DNA from: JALYRV01 sp040902895
GTDB lineage: Bacteria; Acidobacteriota; Vicinamibacteria; Vicinamibacterales; SCN-69-37
Reading direction: 5' to 3'
NCBI GenBank assembly: GCA_040902895.1
Contig: JBBDWL010000081.1
Location: 1-64,000, forward strand
DNA length: 64,000 bases
Both the position numbers and the translations under genes were made by a program. Each line of letters begins with the position of its first letter. The stretch's first letter is position 1. This document shows, in pieces, positions 54,407-62,743 of this stretch. The notes under the pieces were generated by a model. The model saw nothing but the letters and a program-made list of their open reading frames with translations, was not told the origin of the DNA and searched no databases.

Positions 54407-56527
54407 CTAACGCAGGAAATTTTCCATGACCCAGATCTCTCCGGTGAGGCTGCCGGCGACCGACCGAAACGCGAGACGGCGGCCGTCCAGATCGAGGGTG
54501 GCTCCCAGCAGATCCGGACTCGTGAGGCCAGCGGCGATCGGCTGAGCGGGACCGCCGGCAACAAGCACACGCGCAAGTGAGTACAGCGGGCCGCCCTCTT
54601 TCTGCTGAGCGATCGCGAAGATCAGGAAACGATCGTCGCGAGACCAGTTGAGACCGCGATATGCCGCGATTTGTCCAACACCGCCGGTCGTCAGGTCGCG
54701 TGGCGGCCCGCCTTCGACCGGAATCAGTCGAATCGCCGCCGCCATTCGGCTGGCGCCCGCCGGCGTCGCGGCCATTGCGCGATACGCGAGCCAGCGGCCA
54801 TCGCGCGACAGTGCAAGATCCGACTTGGGGCCGGTTGAGTCGTCGATGACACGCGTCGCGCCCGACGTCAGATCGAATCGGATGACGGGCTGCGCGACCG
54901 GAGCGCCCATGGATCCGGCGGCGCCCAGGCCGTACGTAATGTAAAGAATCGCCGTCCCGTCGCGCGACCACAGCGCGCCGTTCAGTCCGAAGCCCGGATC
55001 GAGCTGCAGCAGTCGGGTTGTCGACCCGGTCGCCGCGTCGATGCGATAGAGCCCATACCGCGCGTTCTCCTGTGCCTGCACGAGCAGCGAGCGTCCGTCC
55101 GGCGACCACTGCGGCCGGTCAATCGCCGAGAGCGCCGGCTTCAGCTCGCGCACACGCGCCGACTCGACGTCGACGACGCAGAGGATTCGCGCCCCAATGG
55201 GTTGCGCCCGAGGGAAATCCAGCCGTCGCGACACGTATACGAGCTGCCGTCCATCGGGCGACCAGTCGGGCGCCGTGTTGGCGCCGACCAGATGCTCGCT
55301 GAAGCGTGAGGCAGGCTGTGCGAGCTCGCCGGTGTCCGGATCGATCCCGGCCACGTAGATATCGGTCTGAGGAGCTTGGTGGTAGTAGAGGTTTCCCGTC
55401 TCTGTCACGCCGAGAGGGGCCGCGGCCGTCATGTCGGCTCTCACCAGTCGCGACGATCCGACCGGCCTTCCGCCCGAGACGCTCTGGCTCCACAACCCCA
55501 TCGTGCCGGACCGATCGCTCAGGAACAGAACGTGCCGGCCATCGGGGGTCCAGATCGGAAACAGATCGTTGGCCGCGTGGTCGTCCAGCGTGGCCTGACG
55601 GCTGCCGTCGGCGGCGAGCAGGAAAATGTCGCGCGATGGCGTCGTCGCGTCCGGTGGAAAGTCGTAGGCGATCCAGGCGCCGTCGGAGGAGAGGCTGGCG
55701 TTTGCCACGCCGCGCCAATCGAATGTCTTGAGAATACGCGCGGCTCCCGTATCGACGGCGATGAATGCAAGCTGCGTCGTCCCATCCTTCCTGGCAAGAC
55801 TTGTGAGAATCTGTCGCGCATCCGGCGTCCAGGCGAACGGCCGAATGGAGGTCGTTTCCGGATGACTGTAAAGCGTGCGTACATTCGAGCCGTCGCTCCC
55901 CGCGATCCGGAGCTCATAGCCGACCGGGCCGGCGAAGTTGAACGTCCCGAATGCCAGCTGACGGCCGTCGTGCGAGAACACCGAGAACTCGGTGAAGCGT
56001 CCCTGGTCCATGGCGCCTTTTGTCACGTGCCGCAACGCACCGGTGGCCAGATCGCGAACGCGCAGATCGCCTGTAATCCAATCGACGTACGACAACAGGC
56101 GCCCATCACGCGATGGGGCACCGAACGGCCCGACACCGAGTCCAGCCCACACCTGGCGGGTTGCCGGTGCCCCGGGTGTCGCCGCGGAGGCAGCAGCGAG
56201 CTTGAGTTGCGCCTGACGAGCCAGATCGGCCTGATCGGCGTAGTCGGTCGCCACAATTCTGAACGCCCGGCGCGCATCGTCTTTCCGTCCGAGGCGCTCG
56301 TACAGCAGGCCGGCTCGCCAGTGGGCCATTCCGGCCAGATCGCGCTGGCTATTCGCGGCGGCCGTCGCGGCCGCCTGGGTATAGAGCGCAATGGCCTGTG
56401 CGAGGTTCTGGTTGCTCTCTTCGATCACTCGTGCACGCTCGAACAGCTCTCGCGGTGAAGCTGCAGGTGCCTGCTGGGCGGATACGACGACTGCCGACGC
56501 GATTGCAAGGGCAATCAGTTTTTCCAC
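54407..56527 (-). CDS. TPR and TolB-like beta-propeller protein, copy B
   Basis: Exported protein of 706 residues from GTG 56527, with signal VEKLIALAIASAVVVSAQQA. A short TPR-like region (SPRELFERARVIEESNQNLA, then AIALYTQAA) is followed by about ten PD40/WD40-like blades (WSPDGRQLVYVSR, WTPDGRHVLFLSDRSG, WSRDDRFLIFAIA). It ends EIWVMENFLR. It is a paralogue of the next gene upstream, whose 3' end overlaps its start by 13 bp. In Acidobacteriota such TPR-propeller proteins are common; a scaffold or binding role outside the cytosol is inferred. Confidence 0.87.
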   Translation of the reverse strand: MEKLIALAIASAVVVSAQQAPAASPRELFERARVIEESNQNLAQAIALYTQAAATAAANSQRDLAGMAHWRAGLLYERLGRKDDARRAFRIVATDYADQADLARQAQLKLAAASAATPGAPATRQVWAGLGVGPFGAPSRDGRLLSYVDWITGDLRVRDLATGALRHVTKGAMDQGRFTEFSVFSHDGRQLAFGTFNFAGPVGYELRIAGSDGSNVRTLYSHPETTSIRPFAWTPDARQILTSLARKDGTTQLAFIAVDTGAARILKTFDWRGVANASLSSDGAWIAYDFPPDATTPSRDIFLLAADGSRQATLDDHAANDLFPIWTPDGRHVLFLSDRSGTMGLWSQSVSGGRPVGSSRLVRADMTAAAPLGVTETGNLYYHQAPQTDIYVAGIDPDTGELAQPASRFSEHLVGANTAPDWSPDGRQLVYVSRRLDFPRAQPIGARILCVVDVESARVRELKPALSAIDRPQWSPDGRSLLVQAQENARYGLYRIDAATGSTTRLLQLDPGFGLNGALWSRDGTAILYITYGLGAAGSMGAPVAQPVIRFDLTSGATRVIDDSTGPKSDLALSRDGRWLAYRAMAATPAGASRMAAAIRLIPVEGGPPRDLTTGGVGQIAAYRGLNWSRDDRFLIFAIAQQKEGGPLYSLARVLVAGGPAQPIAAGLTSPDLLGATLDLDGRRLAFRSVAGSLTGEIWVMENFLR

Positions 56528-58725
56528 GGTGCGCGTTCCTTTTGTGATTTGGCATTCGGCGCCGGCAGGAAGTTCTCCAGCACCCACACTTCATCCGCCT
56601 TCGCCGGTTCCGCCGCAGCGAACGCCACGCGCCGGCCGTCGGGGTGCACGTGCATTCGCTGGTCGCTGTTGAAGGGGCGCCCGAGAGACGCAAGGTCCAG
56701 ATCGAGTTTCTGAGGCGCGCTGCCGTCGATCGGAACGCGCCAGACGTCTCGCTGGCGTTGAGTCTCGGCTCCCGCTCTGATGGCGGTCACGAAGACAGAG
56801 CGGCTGTCGGGCGCCCACATCAGGATGTCGGCGCCGCGCGATTCCCCGCGCATCAACTCGCGCGGCTCACCGCCAGCGACAGAAGCCAGCAGGAGACTCC
56901 ATTTCCCCGTGTCGCCGCCCGGCCACGCCTCGTTGGCGACGGCAGCCACGGATCGTCCGTCCGGCGACAGGTCCACGAACATCCAGCCGGGATTCCATGG
57001 CGCCGGTCCCGTTTTCCGGAAGATCTCGCGTTCGTTCCCCGAAGCCAGATCGCGTTCGATGACGGCGGCGACTCGAGGATCGGCTTGTGTGGTGAGCCGC
57101 GTGAAGACGATCCGTTTGCCATCCGGTGTCCACATCGGGTTGATGCCCCCGCCGGCACCCAGCGGGATCCGCGTCGCCTCTCCAGTGATTGCATCGATCC
57201 GGAACATCCCTCGGCGGCCGTTGGAGTCGGTCCCGTTCATCGCGATCGACCGCCCATCGGGCGACCATCGCATGCTGGCGCCCCCGATATAGAAGGTCAA
57301 AGCAGGCTTCAACTCGCGAACCGGCTTCATGTCGCTGGCCCGAACCACGGTGATGATTCCGTTGGGCCGCAGATAGGCGAGCTCTTCGCCATTCGCGGAC
57401 CACGCCGGAAAGTTGTTCGAGCCCACGAATGTCCGCACCGCCAGCTCGGGCGCCGACGAAAACCGGCTGGCGGCGAAATCAAATGTCCCCACGTGAATGT
57501 CTGAACTGATCATTTTCGTGAAATAGGAGTGCGTCACCAGCGAATAGAGCGCGCCGGCGCGCGTCATGCCCAACGATGTCCCGGCGTCTCCCACCGTGAT
57601 CTGTTCCACCGCGCCGCCCGGCCGGCCGTTGCTCACCGGCACGCTCCACAGCGCCGGTGATCCGGTGCGGTCGCTGTTGAAGAGGAGCCGCGTCCCGTCG
57701 GCGGTCCACCCGACCACCACGTCGTTCGCAGCGTGTACGACGGCCGGCGCCTCATGGCTGCCGTCAATCGCCAGGACGAAGATGTCCCTGGCGTCAGACG
57801 TATTTGTCGGAAGGTCGTAGGCGAGATAGCGGCTGTCGGGCGAGAAAAACACCTGCGTGGAGCCGCGCCACTCCACCGACTTCAGCACTTGCAGCGAACC
57901 ATCCTGGACCGCGACGAGTCCGAGTTGACGCGTCTTGTCCTTTCGCTCCAGTTGGACGGCGAGCCACTTCCCGTCCGCCGACCAATCGTGCGGCGAGATT
58001 CGCAGCACCTCCGGATTGCTGAACAGCACACGCGGACGCGCCGCGGTCGCTCCTTTGAGATCGATGACGCGCAGGTCGAAGTGGTTGCCGTTGAACCAGT
58101 CGAAGGCCAGATGCGCATCGTCAGCCGAAAAGAGGGCGTGCTCGACGAAGCCCTCCGTGCTGTCTTCGGTGAGGCGTCGATCCGCGCCCGACACGAAGTC
58201 GTGCAGGAACAGGTGGCCGCTGCCGCTCTGCACGCCCCAATTCGCGAACGGCAGATACCGCCCATCGTGGGACACCGTGCCGACGAAGTGGGTTGAACCG
58301 GGAAATGTCCACACCCGGCGGCGCGACATTCCGCCGGCGGGCCGTGGGCCGGCGGCCGAACCGGCAAGCCGCGCCCGGGCGACGGCCGCCGTCCCTGCCT
58401 GGTCCGCGTACTGCGCGACGACGGCCTTGAAAGCGCGGTCGGCCTCCGTTTTTTGTCCGAGCCGCTCGTGGAGCAATCCCACCCTCAACTGCGCCGTGGC
58501 CGCCAGCTCGCGCTGGCCCTTTGCCGCCGCTTCGGCCGCCGCTCGCGTGTAGAGCGCGATGGCCTCTGTGAGGTTCTGGTTGCTCTCCTCAATCAATCGC
58601 GCGCGCTCGAACAGTTCGCGCGAGGAGGGCGGCGTCGCGGTCTGCTCTCTGGCCGCCACGGATCCGATCGCGAGTACGGCCGTTGCGGCGATCGCGCCGA
58701 ACACTCTGAGATGTCGCGTCTGCAT
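56515..58725 (-). CDS. TPR and TolB-like beta-propeller protein, copy A
   Basis: Exported protein of 736 residues (signal MQTRHLRVFGAIAATAVLAI), collinear with copy B: the same SSRELFERARLIEESNQNLT TPR start, PD40 blades (WSPDGRSIAMNG, WTPDGKRIVFTRL) and the closing EVWVLENFLP. It has an extra basic tail (NAKSQKERAPWKN) that overlaps the start of copy B. The order 57-aa membrane peptide, copy A, copy B, MauG-like protein suggests one envelope complex. The ligand is not known. Confidence 0.87.
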   Translation of the reverse strand: MQTRHLRVFGAIAATAVLAIGSVAAREQTATPPSSRELFERARLIEESNQNLTEAIALYTRAAAEAAAKGQRELAATAQLRVGLLHERLGQKTEADRAFKAVVAQYADQAGTAAVARARLAGSAAGPRPAGGMSRRRVWTFPGSTHFVGTVSHDGRYLPFANWGVQSGSGHLFLHDFVSGADRRLTEDSTEGFVEHALFSADDAHLAFDWFNGNHFDLRVIDLKGATAARPRVLFSNPEVLRISPHDWSADGKWLAVQLERKDKTRQLGLVAVQDGSLQVLKSVEWRGSTQVFFSPDSRYLAYDLPTNTSDARDIFVLAIDGSHEAPAVVHAANDVVVGWTADGTRLLFNSDRTGSPALWSVPVSNGRPGGAVEQITVGDAGTSLGMTRAGALYSLVTHSYFTKMISSDIHVGTFDFAASRFSSAPELAVRTFVGSNNFPAWSANGEELAYLRPNGIITVVRASDMKPVRELKPALTFYIGGASMRWSPDGRSIAMNGTDSNGRRGMFRIDAITGEATRIPLGAGGGINPMWTPDGKRIVFTRLTTQADPRVAAVIERDLASGNEREIFRKTGPAPWNPGWMFVDLSPDGRSVAAVANEAWPGGDTGKWSLLLASVAGGEPRELMRGESRGADILMWAPDSRSVFVTAIRAGAETQRQRDVWRVPIDGSAPQKLDLDLASLGRPFNSDQRMHVHPDGRRVAFAAAEPAKADEVWVLENFLPAPNAKSQKERAPWKN

Positions 58726-58740
58726 GGTGCTATCTCCTGA

Positions 58741-58914
58741 TCACTGCGCTGAAGAATCGGCCGGGCCGGCGCTCACTTGCCGGAATGTTTCGACACACAG
58801 GCAGCCGATCGCCACGACGGCGATGCCGCACAGGCCGATCACCGTGACAGTGAGAAGAAAGAGGACGTCGCGAAGCCATCCGAACATCTCTGCCGACAGA
58901 TCGGGCGTCGTCAT
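58741..58914 (-). CDS. 57-residue single-pass membrane protein
   Basis: Small gene below the usual length cut-off. It encodes 57 residues beginning MTTPDLSAEMFGWLRDV, then one strong membrane helix (LFLLTVTVIGLCGIAVVAIG, followed by CLCV) and a polar tail ending ADSSAQ. GGAGG lies 4 bp before ATG 58914, a strong ribosome-binding site with short spacing. It is 15 bp upstream of the propeller protein A gene. A 15-codon open frame (58911-58958) ends in an ATGA overlap with its start and could be a leader peptide. Function unknown; a membrane anchor for the propeller proteins is a guess. Confidence 0.7.
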   Translation of the reverse strand: MTTPDLSAEMFGWLRDVLFLLTVTVIGLCGIAVVAIGCLCVETFRQVSAGPADSSAQ

Positions 58915-58961
58915 GGGACCTCCGCCCGCTGAAATCCTCGCGGGCCGGGGGACAGCATGGT

Positions 58962-58990
58962 CTTATGGCCCGTGAGAAGTGTCAGGACAA
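58962..58990 (-). promoter_or_regulatory. candidate promoter of the propeller/MauG operon
   Basis: On the minus strand TTGTCC (58990-58985) and CATAAG (58967-58962) are spaced by 17 bp, each matching the consensus at about four of six positions. The promoter would start just beyond the stop of the response regulator gene and drive 58914 down to 53377. Confidence 0.4.
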
Positions 58991-58992
58991 CG

Positions 58993-59682
58993 TCAAGATT
59001 CGGCAGGGTCCTCGAGAATTCGATACCCGACGCCGCGGACGCTCTGGATGTACTCGCGGCCGTCCTCGCCCTCAATCTTCTTGCGCAGCGCGGCGACGTG
59101 CGTATCCACCGTACGGTGGGTAACGTAGACGTCCTTGCCCCAGAGGCGATCGAGAAACTCGTCGCGGGTGATGACGTCTCCAGGCTGCTGAAGCAGCAGA
59201 TCGAGGATGTCGAACTCGCGCTTGGTGAGCGGCAGCGACTCGCCGCCGCGGGTCACGCGGCGCGCGCGGCGATCGATCAGCAGATCGCCCAGACGGCGGC
59301 TCGCGCCGGCGTCGCGGCCCTGCCGGCGGCGGATGCCGACCTTGACGCGCCCGACCAGCTCGCGCAGCGACAGCGGCTTCGTCACGTAGTCGTCCGCGCC
59401 CGCCTCGAATCCCGTGATGCGGTCGGCCTCCTGGCCGCGCGCCGACATCATGATGATCCAGAGATCGCCGAGATCGGCGCGCAGCCTCCGGCATACCTCG
59501 AATCCATTCAGTCCGGGCAGCATGACGTCGAGCAGCAGGACGTCCGGACGCCACGTGCGAGCCTCGGCGACGGCGGCCGGGCCGTCTCCGACGGTGCGTA
59601 CGTCGAAGCCCTCGAAGGCGAGCTCGTCGCGGACGGCCATCAGGATGGACGGCTCGTCTTCGGCGATGAGGATGCTGGCCAT
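58993..59682 (-). CDS. OmpR-family response regulator
   Basis: Two-domain transcription factor of 229 residues. The receiver has acidic residues AEDE near position 8, phospho-acceptor Asp52 in LLLDVMLPGLNG and Lys in YVTKPLSL. The winged-helix output has LTKREFDILDLLLQQPGDVI and RTVDTHVAALRKKIE. The start at ATG 59682 gives MASILIAEDEP, 14 bp after the stop of its cognate kinase. It may regulate the adjacent propeller operon, but no binding site can be named. Confidence 0.94.
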   Translation of the reverse strand: MASILIAEDEPSILMAVRDELAFEGFDVRTVGDGPAAVAEARTWRPDVLLLDVMLPGLNGFEVCRRLRADLGDLWIIMMSARGQEADRITGFEAGADDYVTKPLSLRELVGRVKVGIRRRQGRDAGASRRLGDLLIDRRARRVTRGGESLPLTKREFDILDLLLQQPGDVITRDEFLDRLWGKDVYVTHRTVDTHVAALRKKIEGEDGREYIQSVRGVGYRILEDPAES

Positions 59683-59696
59683 GTCCCCTTCCTCGC

Positions 59697-61739
59697 TCAG
59701 GTCTGCGATGGATCCGCGGCCGCGCCAATCGGAAGGACGATGGTGAAGGTCGTGCCCGTGCCGGCGCCCGGCGCGCTGACCGCCGACACACGGCCACCGT
59801 GTCCCTCCACCGCGGTTTTGACGAGCCACAGGCCGAGGCCGGTGCCGCGGACGTTGTGCAGATTGCCGCGGCGCGCGCGATAGAACCGATCGAACACCCG
59901 TTCGATCTCGTCGGCGTCGATGCCGATGCCCTGGTCGGCCACGTCGAGATAGAGGTCATTCCCGCGCCGGGCGCACGTGACGCGCACCGTCGTGTCCGGA
60001 GGAGAGTATTTGAGGGCGTTGTCGAGGAGGTTCTCGATGGCCTCGCCCAGCGTCGTAGCATCCAGCATCAAGAGCGGCGGCACGTCATCGTCGATCCGCA
60101 CGACGATCGTGATGCGCCGCGCATCGGCGTGTGGCTGCAGGTGCGCCACGGCGTGCGCGATCAGATCGCGGATGTCGGTTGGCGCCATCTCGTACGCGCG
60201 GTGACCGGCCTCGATCTGCTGCGCGGCAAGCACGCGATTGACCAGACGCTCGAGCCGGTCGGTCTCGCGTGTGATCGCGCGCTGATAGCCTTCGAGCTCC
60301 GACGGCGTTCCGAGGCGGCCGCTGACGATTCGCTCGACGAGCAGACGGATGCTCGTGATCGGACTCTTGAATTCATGGCTGACGGCGCCGACAAATTCCG
60401 ATTGCCGCCTCGCCAGCTCGACTTCGTGGCGCACACTACGCGCCGTCGCGCCAAGTCCCACCACGAGAAAGACGATGAGCAGACCGATGAACGAATACCA
60501 GAGGAGGCGAGGGTCGCTTCGCCACGACACTGGCAACGGCGCCGAAAACGCCAGCTGCCATCCCTCCAACGCCAGCACGGGCTCGACGTGCCACGGCGAC
60601 GCCGCGGCCACAGCGCCCGCGGTCCAGACCGCATCGCCCCAGCGATCGCGAAGCGCCGATCCATACGCCTGACTCCCGAGTATCGGCGTGAGCGCCGGCT
60701 CGAGAAGCGCCGCGAGACCATCGCGCGGGATCACGAGTCCCGCCCACGCCGTGCTCGCTGCCGTCGATGGCGTCCAGATCACGAGACAGACGCCGGCGGG
60801 TGTGCGCACCAACGCGCGGCTGGGACCATCACGGCGATAGGGAGGCGCGGCGCGCGCCATCTCGTCGAGCGTGGCCAGCCACGCGAGACGCGCATCCATG
60901 GAGTCGTCCGTGGACGCGCCCGCCGCGCGCGCCAGACGCGTCAGCTCCGTGTCGTACGCGCGCCGTTCGGCCGCGCCGAGCCACCAGCGCCCCGCGCGCA
61001 GCCCGCGCTGTGTCTGTTCTATCAGCGCCGCAAAACGAACCCGCTCGGCCGGCGGCGCCTCGCCGGCGGTGAGAGCCGCCACGAGCGCCACGGGCGTGCC
61101 GCTCGGCGACACGGCGGGCGACGCGGCACGCGATGGGTCCGCCAGCTCCGTCAACGCGCGCGTGTCGCCGCTCCGGAAGCGCACGCGCGCGGAGACGAGC
61201 GCGCTCCACTCACCGAGGCCCGGCTCGAGCCGCTCGATGCGCCGCAGGCGATCGCCGGCGTCACTGACACGCGCCTGCGCTTCGAACGACTGCGCCTCTT
61301 CAACCAGGCCCGCGATCTGCGGTGACCAGCTGACGAGCATCCGGCGTTCGGACGGCTCGCGGCCGACGTCGCTGAAGTACACGCGATCGCCCGGCACCGT
61401 GACGACGCCGGCGGTGTCGAAGACAAGCGGCACGAGATTCGATCCCCACGCGGCGTCCGGCTGCCGGAGCCGCGTTTCGAGATCCGCGAGCAGGTTGGCG
61501 ATCGCTCCATCGACCAGACGCGCCGCTTGACGCTGCTGCTCGCGCACGCGGTCGCGCTCCTGCACGGTTTCGGCGCGCACCGCGCGCAGCCCCAGCCACG
61601 CGAGCGCGAGCGCCGGCAGTGCGATGGAGACGGCGAACAGACGCCACCAGGCGCCTAACGAAGCGACACCGGCTCCAGGCCACCGCATTGCGCGGAGAGT
61701 GTAATCGCGCAGCAGGTCGGCAACAAAACGTGAGAGCAT
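59697..61739 (-). CDS. membrane sensor histidine kinase
   Basis: Kinase of 680 residues with two membrane helices (about 31-52 and 411-432) around a large, nearly 360-residue extracytoplasmic region without a recognised sensor fold. HisKA has His455 in GAVSHEFKSPITS; the HATPase domain has N box ENLLDNALKYS, DQGIGI and GTGLGLWLVKTAVEGHGG. The predicted start is ATG 61739. It is cotranscribed with the OmpR-type regulator and divergent from the ThuA-like gene, 36 bp away. Confidence 0.93.
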   Translation of the reverse strand: MLSRFVADLLRDYTLRAMRWPGAGVASLGAWWRLFAVSIALPALALAWLGLRAVRAETVQERDRVREQQRQAARLVDGAIANLLADLETRLRQPDAAWGSNLVPLVFDTAGVVTVPGDRVYFSDVGREPSERRMLVSWSPQIAGLVEEAQSFEAQARVSDAGDRLRRIERLEPGLGEWSALVSARVRFRSGDTRALTELADPSRAASPAVSPSGTPVALVAALTAGEAPPAERVRFAALIEQTQRGLRAGRWWLGAAERRAYDTELTRLARAAGASTDDSMDARLAWLATLDEMARAAPPYRRDGPSRALVRTPAGVCLVIWTPSTAASTAWAGLVIPRDGLAALLEPALTPILGSQAYGSALRDRWGDAVWTAGAVAAASPWHVEPVLALEGWQLAFSAPLPVSWRSDPRLLWYSFIGLLIVFLVVGLGATARSVRHEVELARRQSEFVGAVSHEFKSPITSIRLLVERIVSGRLGTPSELEGYQRAITRETDRLERLVNRVLAAQQIEAGHRAYEMAPTDIRDLIAHAVAHLQPHADARRITIVVRIDDDVPPLLMLDATTLGEAIENLLDNALKYSPPDTTVRVTCARRGNDLYLDVADQGIGIDADEIERVFDRFYRARRGNLHNVRGTGLGLWLVKTAVEGHGGRVSAVSAPGAGTGTTFTIVLPIGAAADPSQT

Positions 61740-61775
61740 GACGCCGGCTGGAAGCCGCGCTAATCCGGAGAGGAC

Positions 61776-62687
61776 ATGAAGGGAATTATTGTCATCGGCC
61801 TTGGTCTGCTGGTGCCCGCGGCCGGCTCCTGGCAAACGGCAAACACGCTCGCGCGGCCCGCCTACGCGTCTGGCGCCGGACCGCGCGTGCTATACGACAC
61901 AGCGCATTGGAATCCTTCGCTGGACGATGGGCGTTATCGGGCCGTGGCCGATCTGCTTCGGGCCGATGGCTATCGTATCGAGGGTGGCGCCATCCCGTTC
62001 GAGATGGCCGCGCTCGGCGGCTACGACATTCTGTTGAGCGTCACGCCCTACGCCGCGGACCGGGCCTCGAATCCCGCTGAGGCCGCACGGCCCGTGTTTT
62101 CGGACGCGCAATGCGACACGCTCGAGGCCTGGGTCCGCAAAGGAGGCAAGCTTCTCTTCGTCGTCGGACATCAGCCCAGCGGAATCGCGCACGCGAATCT
62201 CGCCGCGCGCTTCGGGATCGAGTTGCGCAATGGCTCGGCGATGGATGCGACGCCGGCCAACAACTGGGTGGACGGGCATGCCTCATGCGGCGGATGTCTG
62301 AAGTTCACGCGAGAGAACGGGCTCCTGCGGCTGCACCCCATTACGGAGGGCCGCGATGCAGAGGAGCGTGTGATGTCGGTCATCTCCGCGGTTGGCCAGT
62401 CGATCGCCGTTCGCAATCCGCGCGACATTCTGCTCGCGATGGGCCCCGATTCCTATGACGTGCTTCCCGACAAGCGGCGGCTGCCCGCCAAAGGGCGCGC
62501 CCAGGCTGTGGCGGTCAGCGCCGGCGCCGGACGCGTGGTGGTCATCGGGGACGGCTCGATACTTTCCGGTTTCACGTACGGCGCGGAGAATCCAGGATTC
62601 CGGCGATGGTGGCCGAAGGATCCTGACAACCGTCAGTTCACGCTGAACGTCATGCACTGGCTCTCAGGTCTTTTGCCTGGACCTTAG
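61776..62687 (+). CDS. secreted DUF4350/ThuA-like protein
   Basis: Protein of 303 residues with a signal-like N-terminus (MKGIIVIGLGLLVPAAG). The body has a glutamine-amidotransferase-like Rossmann pattern: VLYDTAHWNPSLDDGRY, YDILLSVTPYA, LEAWVRKGGKLLFVVGH and VVVIGDGSILSG, which fits DUF4350 or ThuA-like folds. Catalytic Cys and His of true amidotransferases are not evident. GGAGAGG stands 3 bp before ATG 61776. Its position opposite the sensor kinase makes it a possible target of that system. Confidence 0.8.
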   Translation: MKGIIVIGLGLLVPAAGSWQTANTLARPAYASGAGPRVLYDTAHWNPSLDDGRYRAVADLLRADGYRIEGGAIPFEMAALGGYDILLSVTPYAADRASNPAEAARPVFSDAQCDTLEAWVRKGGKLLFVVGHQPSGIAHANLAARFGIELRNGSAMDATPANNWVDGHASCGGCLKFTRENGLLRLHPITEGRDAEERVMSVISAVGQSIAVRNPRDILLAMGPDSYDVLPDKRRLPAKGRAQAVAVSAGAGRVVVIGDGSILSGFTYGAENPGFRRWWPKDPDNRQFTLNVMHWLSGLLPGP

Positions 62688-62743
62688 CCAAACCCTGTCC
62701 GCCGCCCCTCACAAGGCACGGGATGCGCGACAATGGACGCCTC

